From the NCBI GenBank assembly GCA_038244055.1, contig JBBRTW010000256.1, positions 1-9,861 of the forward strand: DNA of 9,861 bases. Reading direction: 5' to 3'. The translations under genes and the position numbers were made by a program. This document shows, one piece after another, positions 1 through 5,947 of the stretch. The stretch's first letter is position 1. The number at the start of each line of letters is the position of its first letter. Source of the DNA: DASPKW01 sp038244055 (lineage in GTDB: Bacteria > Planctomycetota > Phycisphaerae > Tepidisphaerales > Tepidisphaeraceae). The notes under the pieces were generated by a model. The model saw only the letters and a list, made by a program, of their open reading frames with translations, was not told the DNA's origin and made no database searches.

Positions 1-157
1 AAACAGGCTGCGCCTGCATCGGCGCGACGGCGGCCGACCCCTGCCCCGGCACCGCGAATTGCTTCGCGCAACTCGGACACTGCACGAATTGCCCGGCCGG
101 CATCCCGGATGTATCCAGCACCTGGCCGCAATGGGGACATGAAGTAGTCTGCTGCAT
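1..157 (-). CDS. Zinc-ribbon protein, N-terminal part (cut by left edge)
   Basis: The first 52 residues of a leftward gene are visible; the rest lies outside the window. Two CPxC knuckles, C7-P-H-C10 and C27-P-S-C30, are 16 residues apart with a glycine-containing linker between them. This is the layout of the short zinc-binding ribbon seen at the N-terminus of many planctomycete and myxobacterial proteins (MJ0042-like fingers). After residue 37 the chain turns into a Gly/Ala/Pro/Gln-rich linker, so the ribbon probably caps a larger protein whose main domain is not visible. The ATG at 155-157 is supported by GGAG at 164-167, six bases upstream. It lies about 110 bp downstream of the membrane-protein gene in the same direction and may be co-transcribed with it. 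The zinc ribbon is clear; the function of the whole protein is unknown. Confidence 0.75.
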   Translation of the reverse strand, partial: MQQTTSCPHCGQVLDTSGMPAGQFVQCPSCAKQFAVPGQGSAAVAPMQAQPV

Positions 158-268
158 CTCCGTCTCCTTTAATGGACTGTGCGATCAATTGCCTGAGCGT
201 TCAATCGTCGGACTTTCAGCGGCAATTGCAAGAGTGCGCCGGCCGGATGTCGGGGAAGCGGCACTTCG

Positions 269-964
269 CTATTTTTTGGCGGCCGGACTTTCCTTTTCAG
301 CCGTACCCGTGAACTCCTCGACCTTGGCGAAAATGTCATCCGTCTGCTTGCGCTGATAGATGAAATCATCCAGCCTTAGTGTGCCGGTCTTCTTATTGGC
401 CAGCTCGTAATCCAGATAGGCGATTCCCTTGCGGTCCCAGTAGGTCTTGTCGATCGCCCGGATCGCATCCAGCGGCACCGGTGGATGCCCGGGCACCTCC
501 AGCACGCCGCCGCGCAGGCGGTACGCCCCGCGCGAGTTGTGCAGGCTGAAGGCCAGCACTCCAAAGCCCAGCGCCGGCAGCACGATGCAGAGCACCTTCT
601 GGAACATCAGATCGGTGTCGGTGTGTTCCTTGAGCTTGGTCAGCTCGAAATCCAGTTCCTTGATCCTTTTCTCATTGTTGGCGTTCTGGGCTTCCTTGAT
701 CTGCCTCTTGGTGTCGGCCACGCGCTGGTTCTCGTTCGGCCAGCCGAAAAACCCATCGTAGCCGAACCACGCCCCCGTGCCGGCCAGGATCACGACCATG
801 ATGTACCGCTTGATCCGATACTCGGCCGACGCCCGCGCGATAATGTCGGCCGCGGGCGCTGCGTGAGCGGCCGGGCCCGCCGAAGCGGCATGGGCAGCGT
901 GGGCTGCGGGCGCATTGGCGGCGGCTGCGGCGTTGCGGGTCTGTGCTTTGGGCTGGTCGGCCAT
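269..964 (-). CDS. Membrane protein with Ala/His-rich N-terminus, coiled coil and PH-like tail
   Basis: I do not recognise a named family. The 231-aa protein begins with a low-complexity Ala/His/Pro stretch (residues 11-39). It then has a membrane helix at about 54-70, a charged coiled-coil segment at 77-117 and a second membrane helix at about 121-141. A soluble, mixed beta/alpha C-terminal region (about 146-217) includes the strand pattern YRLRGGVLEVPG. That region resembles the small bacterial PH-like domains that follow paired membrane helices, but this is an impression from the pattern, not a search result. The tail is Lys/Ala-rich. The start is supported by GAAAGAGA just upstream of the ATG on the minus strand. 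The gene lies 18 bp downstream of the 88-aa gene, so the two probably form one transcript. Confidence 0.75.
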   Translation of the reverse strand: MADQPKAQTRNAAAAANAPAAHAAHAASAGPAAHAAPAADIIARASAEYRIKRYIMVVILAGTGAWFGYDGFFGWPNENQRVADTKRQIKEAQNANNEKRIKELDFELTKLKEHTDTDLMFQKVLCIVLPALGFGVLAFSLHNSRGAYRLRGGVLEVPGHPPVPLDAIRAIDKTYWDRKGIAYLDYELANKKTGTLRLDDFIYQRKQTDDIFAKVEEFTGTAEKESPAAKK

Positions 965-982
965 GAAGTCTCTTTCGGTGGT

Positions 983-1249
983 TTAGTCAGAACGGGATAA
1001 TTCCAGGGCGCGGTCGATGCCGGCCAAGGTCAGCCGGGTCGATTCGATCGCGTCAGCGAATGCCCGCCGCCCGGCCTCGACCCGGTCCGGCGCGAGAGTC
1101 GCGGCGAAGCGATCCATATCCCGGCTCTGAGCCATGAGCGAATCGATCAGCCGCTGCGCTTTGGCCCGCGCCTCGCGCAGAAGCGTGTCGGATTCCCACG
1201 GATCGGCTGCCGCAGGCGCGCTGGACGAATTGGCGGGAAGGTCGGGCAT
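983..1249 (-). CDS. Small helical protein of unknown function (88 aa)
   Basis: The reading frame stays open as far as 1570, but upstream of 1249 it is antisense to the start of the glycerate kinase gene and reads like shadow sequence, so I place the start at the ATG 1247-1249. No good ribosome-binding site precedes it, and the choice is by context. The product has a Ser/Ala/Pro-rich N-terminus (residues 6-16) followed by about 65 residues of predicted amphipathic helix rich in Arg, Ala, Leu and Asp. No cysteines, membrane segment or known motif is visible. It precedes the membrane-protein gene by 18 bp, so co-expression is likely. It could be a small partner of that protein; no function can be assigned. 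Confidence 0.55.
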   Translation of the reverse strand: MPDLPANSSSAPAAADPWESDTLLREARAKAQRLIDSLMAQSRDMDRFAATLAPDRVEAGRRAFADAIESTRLTLAGIDRALELSRSD

Positions 1250-1384
1250 TGACGTTGATGATTCTAATCCGCCCCGCCGGATCGACAACCTCCAGCGCGG
1301 GGAATTGATATTGTGGTGGAGAGTAAAGGAGAGGAAGTCACAAGTGCGGAATCGCGCCCGCTGAATTACTATCCCAACCGCGTT

Positions 1385-2638
1385 ATGCGAATCCTCATCG
1401 CCCCCGACAAGTTCAAAGCCTGCCTGACTTCGCCCGAAGTCGCGGCCGCCATCGCGGCGGGGTTGCGCGAGGTTGACCCGTTGGCCGAGTTGGACTTGTG
1501 CCCCATCGCCGATGGCGGCGAGGGCACCGTGGCCGCGCTGGTCAGTGCAACGGGCGGGCGACTCGTCCACAAAATCGTCACCGGCCCTCTGCCCGAAATG
1601 CGCGTCGATGCAACCCTCGGAATTCTCGGCGGCCCAGCGCCGTCGGAAACAGGCGGTTCACCAACGAGCGCGCCGCACACAGCCGTCATCGAAATGGCCG
1701 CCGCATCCGGCCTGCACCTGCTTCGGCCCGATCAATTCAACCCCCTGCTCACGACGACTTTCGGCACCGGCGAACTGATCCTCGAAGCGATCCGATTGGG
1801 CTGCACACGGATCATTCTCGGCATCGGCGGCAGCGCCACGGTGGATGGAGGGATCGGATGCCTGCAGGCGCTGAGCGCTCAAATAATTCGAGGTGATGGG
1901 TCGCGCATTGGCCCGTCTGACACGCCACTCACTGGCCAGGACCTTCCCTCCATCAGCACCATTGCCCGCAGCGCAGACCAATCGATTAAAACCAAGACCG
2001 GCCAGCCCGTTGAAATCACAGTCGCCTGCGATGTCACCAACCCCCTCTTCGGCCCCACCGGCGCGGCCGCGGTCTTCGGCCCCCAAAAAGGCGCGACTCC
2101 GGAGCAGGTGAATTGGCTCGACCGCGCCTTGCACGAATTCGCCGCGCGAACGGGCACGCTCGACGAGGCCAACCTCCCCGGCGCAGGCGCCGCCGGCGGA
2201 CTCGGGTTCGGCTTGATGGCCTTCGCGGGCGCGACCCTTCAGAACGGTTTTGATCTGGTCGCAAAGGCCGTCGATCTCGATGCCCGAATCGCGGCCGCTG
2301 ACTTGGTCATCACGGGCGAGGGCCGGCTCGATGCCTCGAGCCTGCACGGTAAAACCGCGATAGGGGTCTCGCGGATTTGCAAGGGGCACGGGGTGCCGTG
2401 CATTGCGCTGGCGGGCGCGATCGATCGAGAAGCGGTGCGGGCTGCAAGAGATGAAGGATTGACGGCCGCGTTTTCGATTTGCGATGGGCCGATGTCTTTG
2501 GAAAAAGCGATTGAGAACGCGCGGGCATTGCTCCAGGGGACTGCCGCGCAGCTCTTGAGCGTATTCATGGCCGATCGCCCATCGCCTCTTTCTTCGCAAT
2601 TGCGCGTTGGAGGGTTGCGGCAACCTCCTTCTCCTTGA
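1385..2638 (+). CDS. Glycerate kinase (GarK/GlxK family)
   Basis: This enzyme phosphorylates D-glycerate with ATP in the cytoplasm, feeding glycerate from sugar-acid, glyoxylate or serine breakdown into glycolysis. In the GarK/GlxK family the product is usually 2-phosphoglycerate. Family signatures run the full length: IAPDKFKACLTS at residues 5-16, IADGGEGTV at 41-49, IEMAAASGL at 102-110, TTFGTGELI at 124-132, GIGGSATVDGGIG at 146-158, ACDVTNPLFGP at 214-224 followed by FGPQKGAT, PGAGAAGGLGFG at 265-276, and TGEGRLDASSLHGKT at 310-324. The frame extends back to a GTG at 1313, but the family begins at MRILIAPDKF, so the ATG at 1385 is chosen even though it lacks a ribosome-binding site. At 417 aa it is somewhat longer than typical members. 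The surplus is a linker at about 84-97 and a Pro/Ser-rich tail from about 397 that overlaps the convergent gene. Confidence 0.93.
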   Translation: MRILIAPDKFKACLTSPEVAAAIAAGLREVDPLAELDLCPIADGGEGTVAALVSATGGRLVHKIVTGPLPEMRVDATLGILGGPAPSETGGSPTSAPHTAVIEMAAASGLHLLRPDQFNPLLTTTFGTGELILEAIRLGCTRIILGIGGSATVDGGIGCLQALSAQIIRGDGSRIGPSDTPLTGQDLPSISTIARSADQSIKTKTGQPVEITVACDVTNPLFGPTGAAAVFGPQKGATPEQVNWLDRALHEFAARTGTLDEANLPGAGAAGGLGFGLMAFAGATLQNGFDLVAKAVDLDARIAAADLVITGEGRLDASSLHGKTAIGVSRICKGHGVPCIALAGAIDREAVRAARDEGLTAAFSICDGPMSLEKAIENARALLQGTAAQLLSVFMADRPSPLSSQLRVGGLRQPPSP

Positions 2639-3677
2639 TAGCAGGGATTGCCTTGCGAATGCTCTCGATTGATTCGGGGCTGAGATCGCGGGTTCCTTCC
2701 AGCACCTGCGAAGCGGCCGCGCGTGTTTTTTCGATTCGAGCGTTGACGCAAAGGTCAAGAAGAAACGAGACCGCCCGCGCCTGCTCCTTCATCGCGCCTG
2801 CGGCCCTCGCCAGCAGATATCCTCTCTGCTCAGGGTCAATCCCCGCGCGATCAGCAAGGCCCCTCGCGATATCAATCAGGGCATCCTGATCTTCCTTCCG
2901 CATTCGCCAGGCACCCAGGCCAACATCAATGTTCCCGAGATCAAACGCGTCGAACTCACCCTTGGCCAGTAGCCGCCATGCCTTGAGGTGGTCGGAATCA
3001 GGCTCGAAGTAGGAATCGGTTTTGCAGAAATGCTGATCAATCTCAATTCGGGCCGAAGCATTCGTCCGGGGACTTAAGAGCAATTGGCGCAGGAAAACGT
3101 CCAAGTCTCCATCCTTCGATCCCTCGCATGTTTCGACGATCAGATGGGCTGCCCAAAGGGCGATTTCCGGCGTCGGACTCGAAGCGTATTCCTTGAGCTG
3201 GGCGAGCCGGTCCTTTTCCGGCGCGTTGCGCAGCACGACCACCGCCGCAATCGCCGCCTCAGCCTCTTTCACTCGTTTCGAGATGCCATGGCGAAGCGGA
3301 AAGCATCGCGGCAATCCGGAGACCACTGGATCAGTGCTGAGGACACCATTGTCAAGCGCAACCACACCCCAAATCCCCCTCTCTTGAATCTTCAATGGAG
3401 GCCAGACCCCTTTGAGGCCGACGCCCGGACGGAGCACGGAGATGACGCTGAACGTCTTTCCCTTCAAGTCAGCGGGACCCGCGCGGACGCCAACGACCTC
3501 TAACGTGCTTTGCGTATTGAAGTCACTGATCTGGCGAACCTCGGTCACGATGGTTTCGACGAGGAACTCCCGGTCAGTTGCCGCGAGGTAAGTCAAAGGC
3601 GGCTCCGCACCGGCACCGGGGGCCAATAACAAGACAGCGACGATGAAGTGCGCGGCTCTTTTCATAAACGACTTCAT
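2565..3677 (-). CDS. Exported protein with helical repeats, unknown function
   Basis: The 370-aa product starts with a signal peptide: a basic N-terminus (KRAAH), a hydrophobic core (FIVAVLLLAP) and an AGA/E cleavage site near residue 24. It should therefore be exported to the periplasm or cell surface. Residues 36-120 look beta-rich, and residues 135-360 are a run of Ala/Leu-rich helices resembling HEAT- or TPR-like repeats, with no catalytic motif I recognise. Cysteines are few and scattered. The frame continues upstream to 3923, but that part is Arg/Trp-rich antisense of the pyruvyl transferase gene. The ATG at 3675-3677 has AGGG six bases upstream; another ATG at 3663-3665 would give a shorter signal peptide. 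It follows the pyruvyl transferase gene by 22 bp, so the two are probably one operon. Its 3' end overlaps the glycerate kinase gene by 74 bp, tail to tail. Confidence 0.8.
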   Translation of the reverse strand: MKSFMKRAAHFIVAVLLLAPGAGAEPPLTYLAATDREFLVETIVTEVRQISDFNTQSTLEVVGVRAGPADLKGKTFSVISVLRPGVGLKGVWPPLKIQERGIWGVVALDNGVLSTDPVVSGLPRCFPLRHGISKRVKEAEAAIAAVVVLRNAPEKDRLAQLKEYASSPTPEIALWAAHLIVETCEGSKDGDLDVFLRQLLLSPRTNASARIEIDQHFCKTDSYFEPDSDHLKAWRLLAKGEFDAFDLGNIDVGLGAWRMRKEDQDALIDIARGLADRAGIDPEQRGYLLARAAGAMKEQARAVSFLLDLCVNARIEKTRAAASQVLEGTRDLSPESIESIRKAIPAIKEKEVAATLQRAIAKKEAMGDRP

Positions 3678-3699
3678 TTGCAGCCCTAAACCAATCGCC

Positions 3700-4965
3700 C
3701 TACCCCACCCGACTCGCCCGCTCCACCTCCGCCATCGTCTCCCTCTGTCGCTTCTCCACAAACTCCCGCGCCTTGGCCGCCTTGGCCTTCGCGGCGGCCG
3801 GGTCTTTGGCCATCGCCAGCACCGCCGGCACGATCCCCGGAATCTGCTTTTCATCATCCAGATCGAAAAGCCAATCCTCCAGCCCGATGTCGCGCCACAT
3901 GTAACCCTTGCTGGTCTGCTCAATAAACCGGCAGACGATGGCCGGGATTCCGTTGCCGATGCACATTATCGGCGAGTGCATCTCCAATCCAAAAAGCCCG
4001 GCCGATCTCACATATGTGCTCAGCGCCTCATCGGTCACCCAGTATTTGTCGCGCCAAACCACCTTCTTCTTCACATCCTCCGGCAGCGGATCGACCAGGA
4101 TATCCTTCCCCAAGGCCACCTGACTCTGATCTTCCGGACAGACCAGGACTTTCATGTCGGTGTTGCGCACCACTTCGACGATCGCCTGGCGGATCGGGCC
4201 ATTATCGTGCTCCCTCATGGCCATGTTCTTCTTCATCGCCAGTTCATCGTTGGCCGTCGGCGTCGTACCGTGAATCTTCCAGTAAGGCGTCTTGCGATAG
4301 CGCGGAATCGCGCAGAGGAATTTGCCCGCTTCGAGCCCGTGCTCCTTCAGAAACGCATCGGCGGCCGGATCGTTTCGAATGTCCGTCGCGAACGCCCCAT
4401 CGGGGGCGAACTCCATGATCGGGCATTTGACGCCGTGTTCCTTCGCGAATTGCAGCGACACTGAATCGCGGAAGTAGGCGAACTTGGCGCTAGTCAATAA
4501 TTCAATCGCCTCGGGCGCGACACTCGAAAACGTGATGCCGTAAACGCCGTAAGGCTTGCCCGTCTCCTTTTTCCAGCGGGCAATGCTCGATTGCGCCACC
4601 AGCGATGGCCCCGATGAATGCAGAAGGAAATCACTCTCGGCGATGGCTTTGGTGATCTCCTCGGCGTGCTTGGCGACGATCAGCTTGGGAAACCGCTTGG
4701 CGAGAATTTCCTCCACGCCGTTATCCACCTTGGTGGGCCAGAGCCGAATCTCCGCCTGCGGCAGATATTTTTCCAGCAGATGCAGCACGCCCGGCGTATG
4801 GGCGATGTCCCCGATATTGACCGTCTGCCACGATGACCTGAGCAGAATCCGCGCCGGCCGATTCTCCGCCGCCGCCAGCCGCGCGATCGGCGCAAGGCTG
4901 GCCGCCAGCGCCGCCCCAAGAACTGATCGACGGGAAAAACGCGTGGGGAGATCGAGGTGGTTCAT
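3700..4965 (-). CDS. Tat-exported polysaccharide pyruvyl transferase family protein
   Basis: The family (PF04230; CsaB and WcaK relatives) transfers pyruvate from phosphoenolpyruvate to sugars of surface polysaccharides, through a GT-B-like fold. Visible signatures are the N-terminal N50-x-GD region with TPGVLHLLEKYLP (57-69), the SSGPSL turn at 117-122, YFRDSVSLQFAKEHG at 164-178, APDGAF at 187-192, and the C-terminal GLEMHSPIMCIGNGIPAI at 326-343 with its conserved histidine (H330). The N-terminus carries a twin-arginine signal (FSRRSVLGAALAASLA, arginines at 12-13) followed by LAAAE, so export across the inner membrane is predicted. Most family members are cytosolic, so this one may modify glycans outside or may have lost enzyme activity. 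The frame is open to an ATG at 5001, but that extension lies in heptad repeats. The ATG at 4963-4965 is preferred, and it lacks a clear ribosome-binding site. Confidence 0.85.
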   Translation of the reverse strand: MNHLDLPTRFSRRSVLGAALAASLAPIARLAAAENRPARILLRSSWQTVNIGDIAHTPGVLHLLEKYLPQAEIRLWPTKVDNGVEEILAKRFPKLIVAKHAEEITKAIAESDFLLHSSGPSLVAQSSIARWKKETGKPYGVYGITFSSVAPEAIELLTSAKFAYFRDSVSLQFAKEHGVKCPIMEFAPDGAFATDIRNDPAADAFLKEHGLEAGKFLCAIPRYRKTPYWKIHGTTPTANDELAMKKNMAMREHDNGPIRQAIVEVVRNTDMKVLVCPEDQSQVALGKDILVDPLPEDVKKKVVWRDKYWVTDEALSTYVRSAGLFGLEMHSPIMCIGNGIPAIVCRFIEQTSKGYMWRDIGLEDWLFDLDDEKQIPGIVPAVLAMAKDPAAAKAKAAKAREFVEKRQRETMAEVERASRVG

Positions 4966-4974
4966 GGGGGTAAT

Positions 4975-5107
4975 GGTAGTTGGCCGTTGGTCATTGTCCA
5001 TTGTCAGTTGTCCATGGTCTGTTGTCAGTTGTCAGTTGTCGATGGCCAGGTGTCCGTTGTCATTGGTCCGTTGTCAGTGGTCCGTTGTCCGTGGCCAGTG
5101 GGCAGTC
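4975..5107. repeat. Degenerate heptanucleotide tandem array (19 units, consensus GTCAGTT)
   Basis: Nineteen consecutive 7-base units in unbroken phase fill the region just upstream of the pyruvyl transferase start. Commonest forms are GTCAGTT, GTCCGTT and GTCCATT, drifting to GCCAGTG and GGCAGTC at the right end. Short tandem heptads of this kind (STRR-type) are known between genes in cyanobacteria and other large genomes. The same unit occurs in the opposite orientation at 5842-5883, beyond the WXG100-like gene. Confidence 0.9.
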
Positions 5108-5108
5108 G

Positions 5109-5237
5109 CCGTCATCCTGAAGGGAGTTCAGCGACCGAAGGATCTTGCAGGTACGTCGTGGGCCACTCGTCTTTGCGAACGGGCCAATACGTTGCGGCAA
5201 GATTCCTCGGTCGCCTGAAGCTCCCTCGGAATGACGG
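5109..5237. repeat. REP-like imperfect palindrome
   Basis: Two arms, 5109-5148 and 5197-5237, are imperfect reverse complements across about 40 bases (CCGTCATCC...GATCTTGC against GCAAGATTCC...GAATGACGG) with a 48-base loop. The arms differ by a few substitutions and single-base indels. The pattern, GTCATCCTGA at one end and TCGGAATGAC at the other with a GCGACCGA core, resembles a dispersed palindromic element found in many environmental bacterial genomes. As RNA or single-stranded DNA it would form a long hairpin. It begins one base after the heptad array ends. Confidence 0.8.
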
Positions 5238-5240
5238 ACC

Positions 5241-5367
5241 GCATCCTGCGGCGCGGGGCATCCTGCGGCGCGAGGCATCCTGCGGCGCGGGGCATCCTGC
5301 GGCGCGGGGCGTCCTACGGGGCGGGGCGTCCTACGGGGCGGGGCATCCTGCGGGGCGGGGCATCCTG
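5241..5367. repeat. 17-bp tandem repeat, 7 copies plus a partial
   Basis: The unit is GCATCCTGCGGCGCGGG. Copies start at 5241, 5258, 5275, 5292, 5309, 5326 and 5343, with an eight-base remnant at 5360. Copies 1 to 4 are near identical. Copies 5 and 6 share GCGTCCTACGGGGCGGG, and copy 7 is intermediate, so recent duplication of neighbouring units is likely. Because 17 is not divisible by 3, reading frames crossing it do not give a repeating peptide per unit, which argues against coding use. It starts three bases after the REP-like palindrome. Confidence 0.92.
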
Positions 5368-5448
5368 ACCCTCTCCCGCGTACAGGCGAGGGAAAAGGAT
5401 ATCGCCTCAATTGCTGTCCCGGGTGTCGCGACGCGGGGCCAATATCGA

Positions 5449-5454
5449 TATACT
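5449..5454 (+). promoter_or_regulatory. Possible -10 element (TATACT) for the WXG100-like locus
   Basis: TATACT stands in an A/T-rich pocket within otherwise GC-rich sequence, 34 bases before the start codon at 5488. This fits a transcription start near 5461 and a short leader. At a normal spacing the upstream sequence offers only a poor -35 match (TGTCGC at 5424-5429), so the call rests mainly on the -10 and its position. Nothing else recognisable lies between the 17-bp repeats and this site. Confidence 0.35.
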
Positions 5455-5474
5455 TACACCGTCAGGGGGAATTT

Positions 5475-5479
5475 GGAGG
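5475..5479 (+). promoter_or_regulatory. Strong ribosome-binding site GGAGG
   Basis: A perfect GGAGG sits eight bases before the ATG at 5488-5490. It decides the start of the WXG100-like gene, because the frame is open back to 4957 through the repeats. It is the strongest Shine-Dalgarno site in the window, where most genes have weak or none. Confidence 0.8.
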
Positions 5480-5487
5480 ATTGGTCT

Positions 5488-5760
5488 ATGTCGAAGGCCC
5501 ATGTCGATCCCGGCGAGCTCAGGCGGTTCGCCCAGGACCTGAATCGGTTCAACAACGAGCTGCAATCGCTGGTTGGCACCATCCACGGCAAGCTGCGCAA
5601 CCTCGAAAGCTCCTGGCGCGACCAGGAACAGAAAAAGTTCAGCGAAGCCTTCGAGCAGACCGCCCGCGCCCTGAGCCTCTTTCTCGAAGCCTCCCATCAG
5701 CACGTGCAGTTCCTCGGGAAGAAGGCGAATTTGATCGAGGATTATTTGAAGACGCGGTAG
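5488..5760 (+). CDS. WXG100-like small helical hairpin protein (type VII secretion type)
   Basis: The 90-aa product has the build of a WXG100/ESAT-6 protein: about 35 residues of amphipathic helix (7-41), a turn with tryptophan at residue 43 (SSWRDQEQKKF), and a second long helix (46-88). The classical W-x-G becomes W-R-D here, while the aromatic residue after the turn (F51) and the helix-turn-helix length are kept. Family members are exported as helical dimers by FtsK/EccC/EssC-type ATPases, and such an ATPase is encoded three genes downstream. There is no signal peptide and no cysteine. The start is fixed by GGAGG at 5475-5479. It is separated from the next gene by 187 bp of heptad repeats. 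The fold assignment is an inference from pattern and context; an unrelated helical hairpin remains possible. Confidence 0.8.
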   Translation: MSKAHVDPGELRRFAQDLNRFNNELQSLVGTIHGKLRNLESSWRDQEQKKFSEAFEQTARALSLFLEASHQHVQFLGKKANLIEDYLKTR

Positions 5761-5761
5761 C

Positions 5762-5801
5762 AGTTGTTAGTTGCTAGTTGTTAGTTGCTAGTTGCTAGTG
5801 G
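5762..5801. repeat. Heptad array AGTTGYT, left arm of a 40-nt inverted repeat
   Basis: Five phased units alternating AGTTGTT and AGTTGCT, ending in AGTGG, begin two bases after the stop codon of the WXG100-like gene. The 40 bases match the reverse complement of 5905-5944 at 35 of 40 positions by my alignment. Confidence 0.88.
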
Positions 5802-5841
5802 CGGACCGGCGAGTAAACCGCAACCTGCTTTCAATCACTAC

Positions 5842-5946
5842 CCACTGACAACTGACAACTGACAACTGACAACTGACAACTGACCACTGACCACTGACCA
5901 CTGACCACTGACAACTAACAACTAACAACTAACAACCAACAACTCC
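5842..5946. repeat. Heptad array of 15 units (CCACTGA, CAACTGA, CAACTAA)
   Basis: Fifteen phased 7-base units fall in blocks: one CCACTGA, five CAACTGA, four CCACTGA, three CAACTAA, then CAACCAA and CAACTCC. The block order implies local duplication of neighbouring units. The CAACTGA block is the reverse complement of the GTCAGTT heptads at 4975-5107, and the right-hand blocks (5905-5944) pair with 5762-5801. The array stops one base before the next start codon, leaving that gene a C/A-rich leader with no ribosome-binding site. The unarrayed spacer 5802-5841 shows nothing recognisable. Confidence 0.92.
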
Positions 5947-5947
5947 C

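Noticed and set aside
186..228. Inverted repeat CAATTGCC/GGCAATTG between the membrane-protein and zinc-ribbon genes
   Set aside because: Eight bases with a 27-base spacer is short, has no T-tract in either direction and could arise by chance.
485..1000. 171-codon plus-strand frame
   Set aside because: It is a shadow of the membrane-protein gene on the other strand, which has a ribosome-binding site and sensible membrane helices.
1658..2758. 366-codon minus-strand frame opposite glycerate kinase
   Set aside because: It is antisense to a well-supported enzyme gene, crosses the convergent boundary and contains no recognisable domain.
4975..5107. CRISPR array
   Set aside because: The units are 7 bases long in direct contact without unique spacers, and there is no cas gene nearby.
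5369..5392. Terminator hairpin (CCCTC...GAGGG)
   Set aside because: The stem is only five base pairs with a 14-base loop and no T-tract follows; it more likely belongs to the surrounding repeat debris.
4957..5760. 267-codon version of the WXG100-like gene starting at 4957
   Set aside because: The extra N-terminal 177 codons translate heptads, the palindrome and the 17-bp repeats; the ATG at 5488 has a perfect ribosome-binding site.
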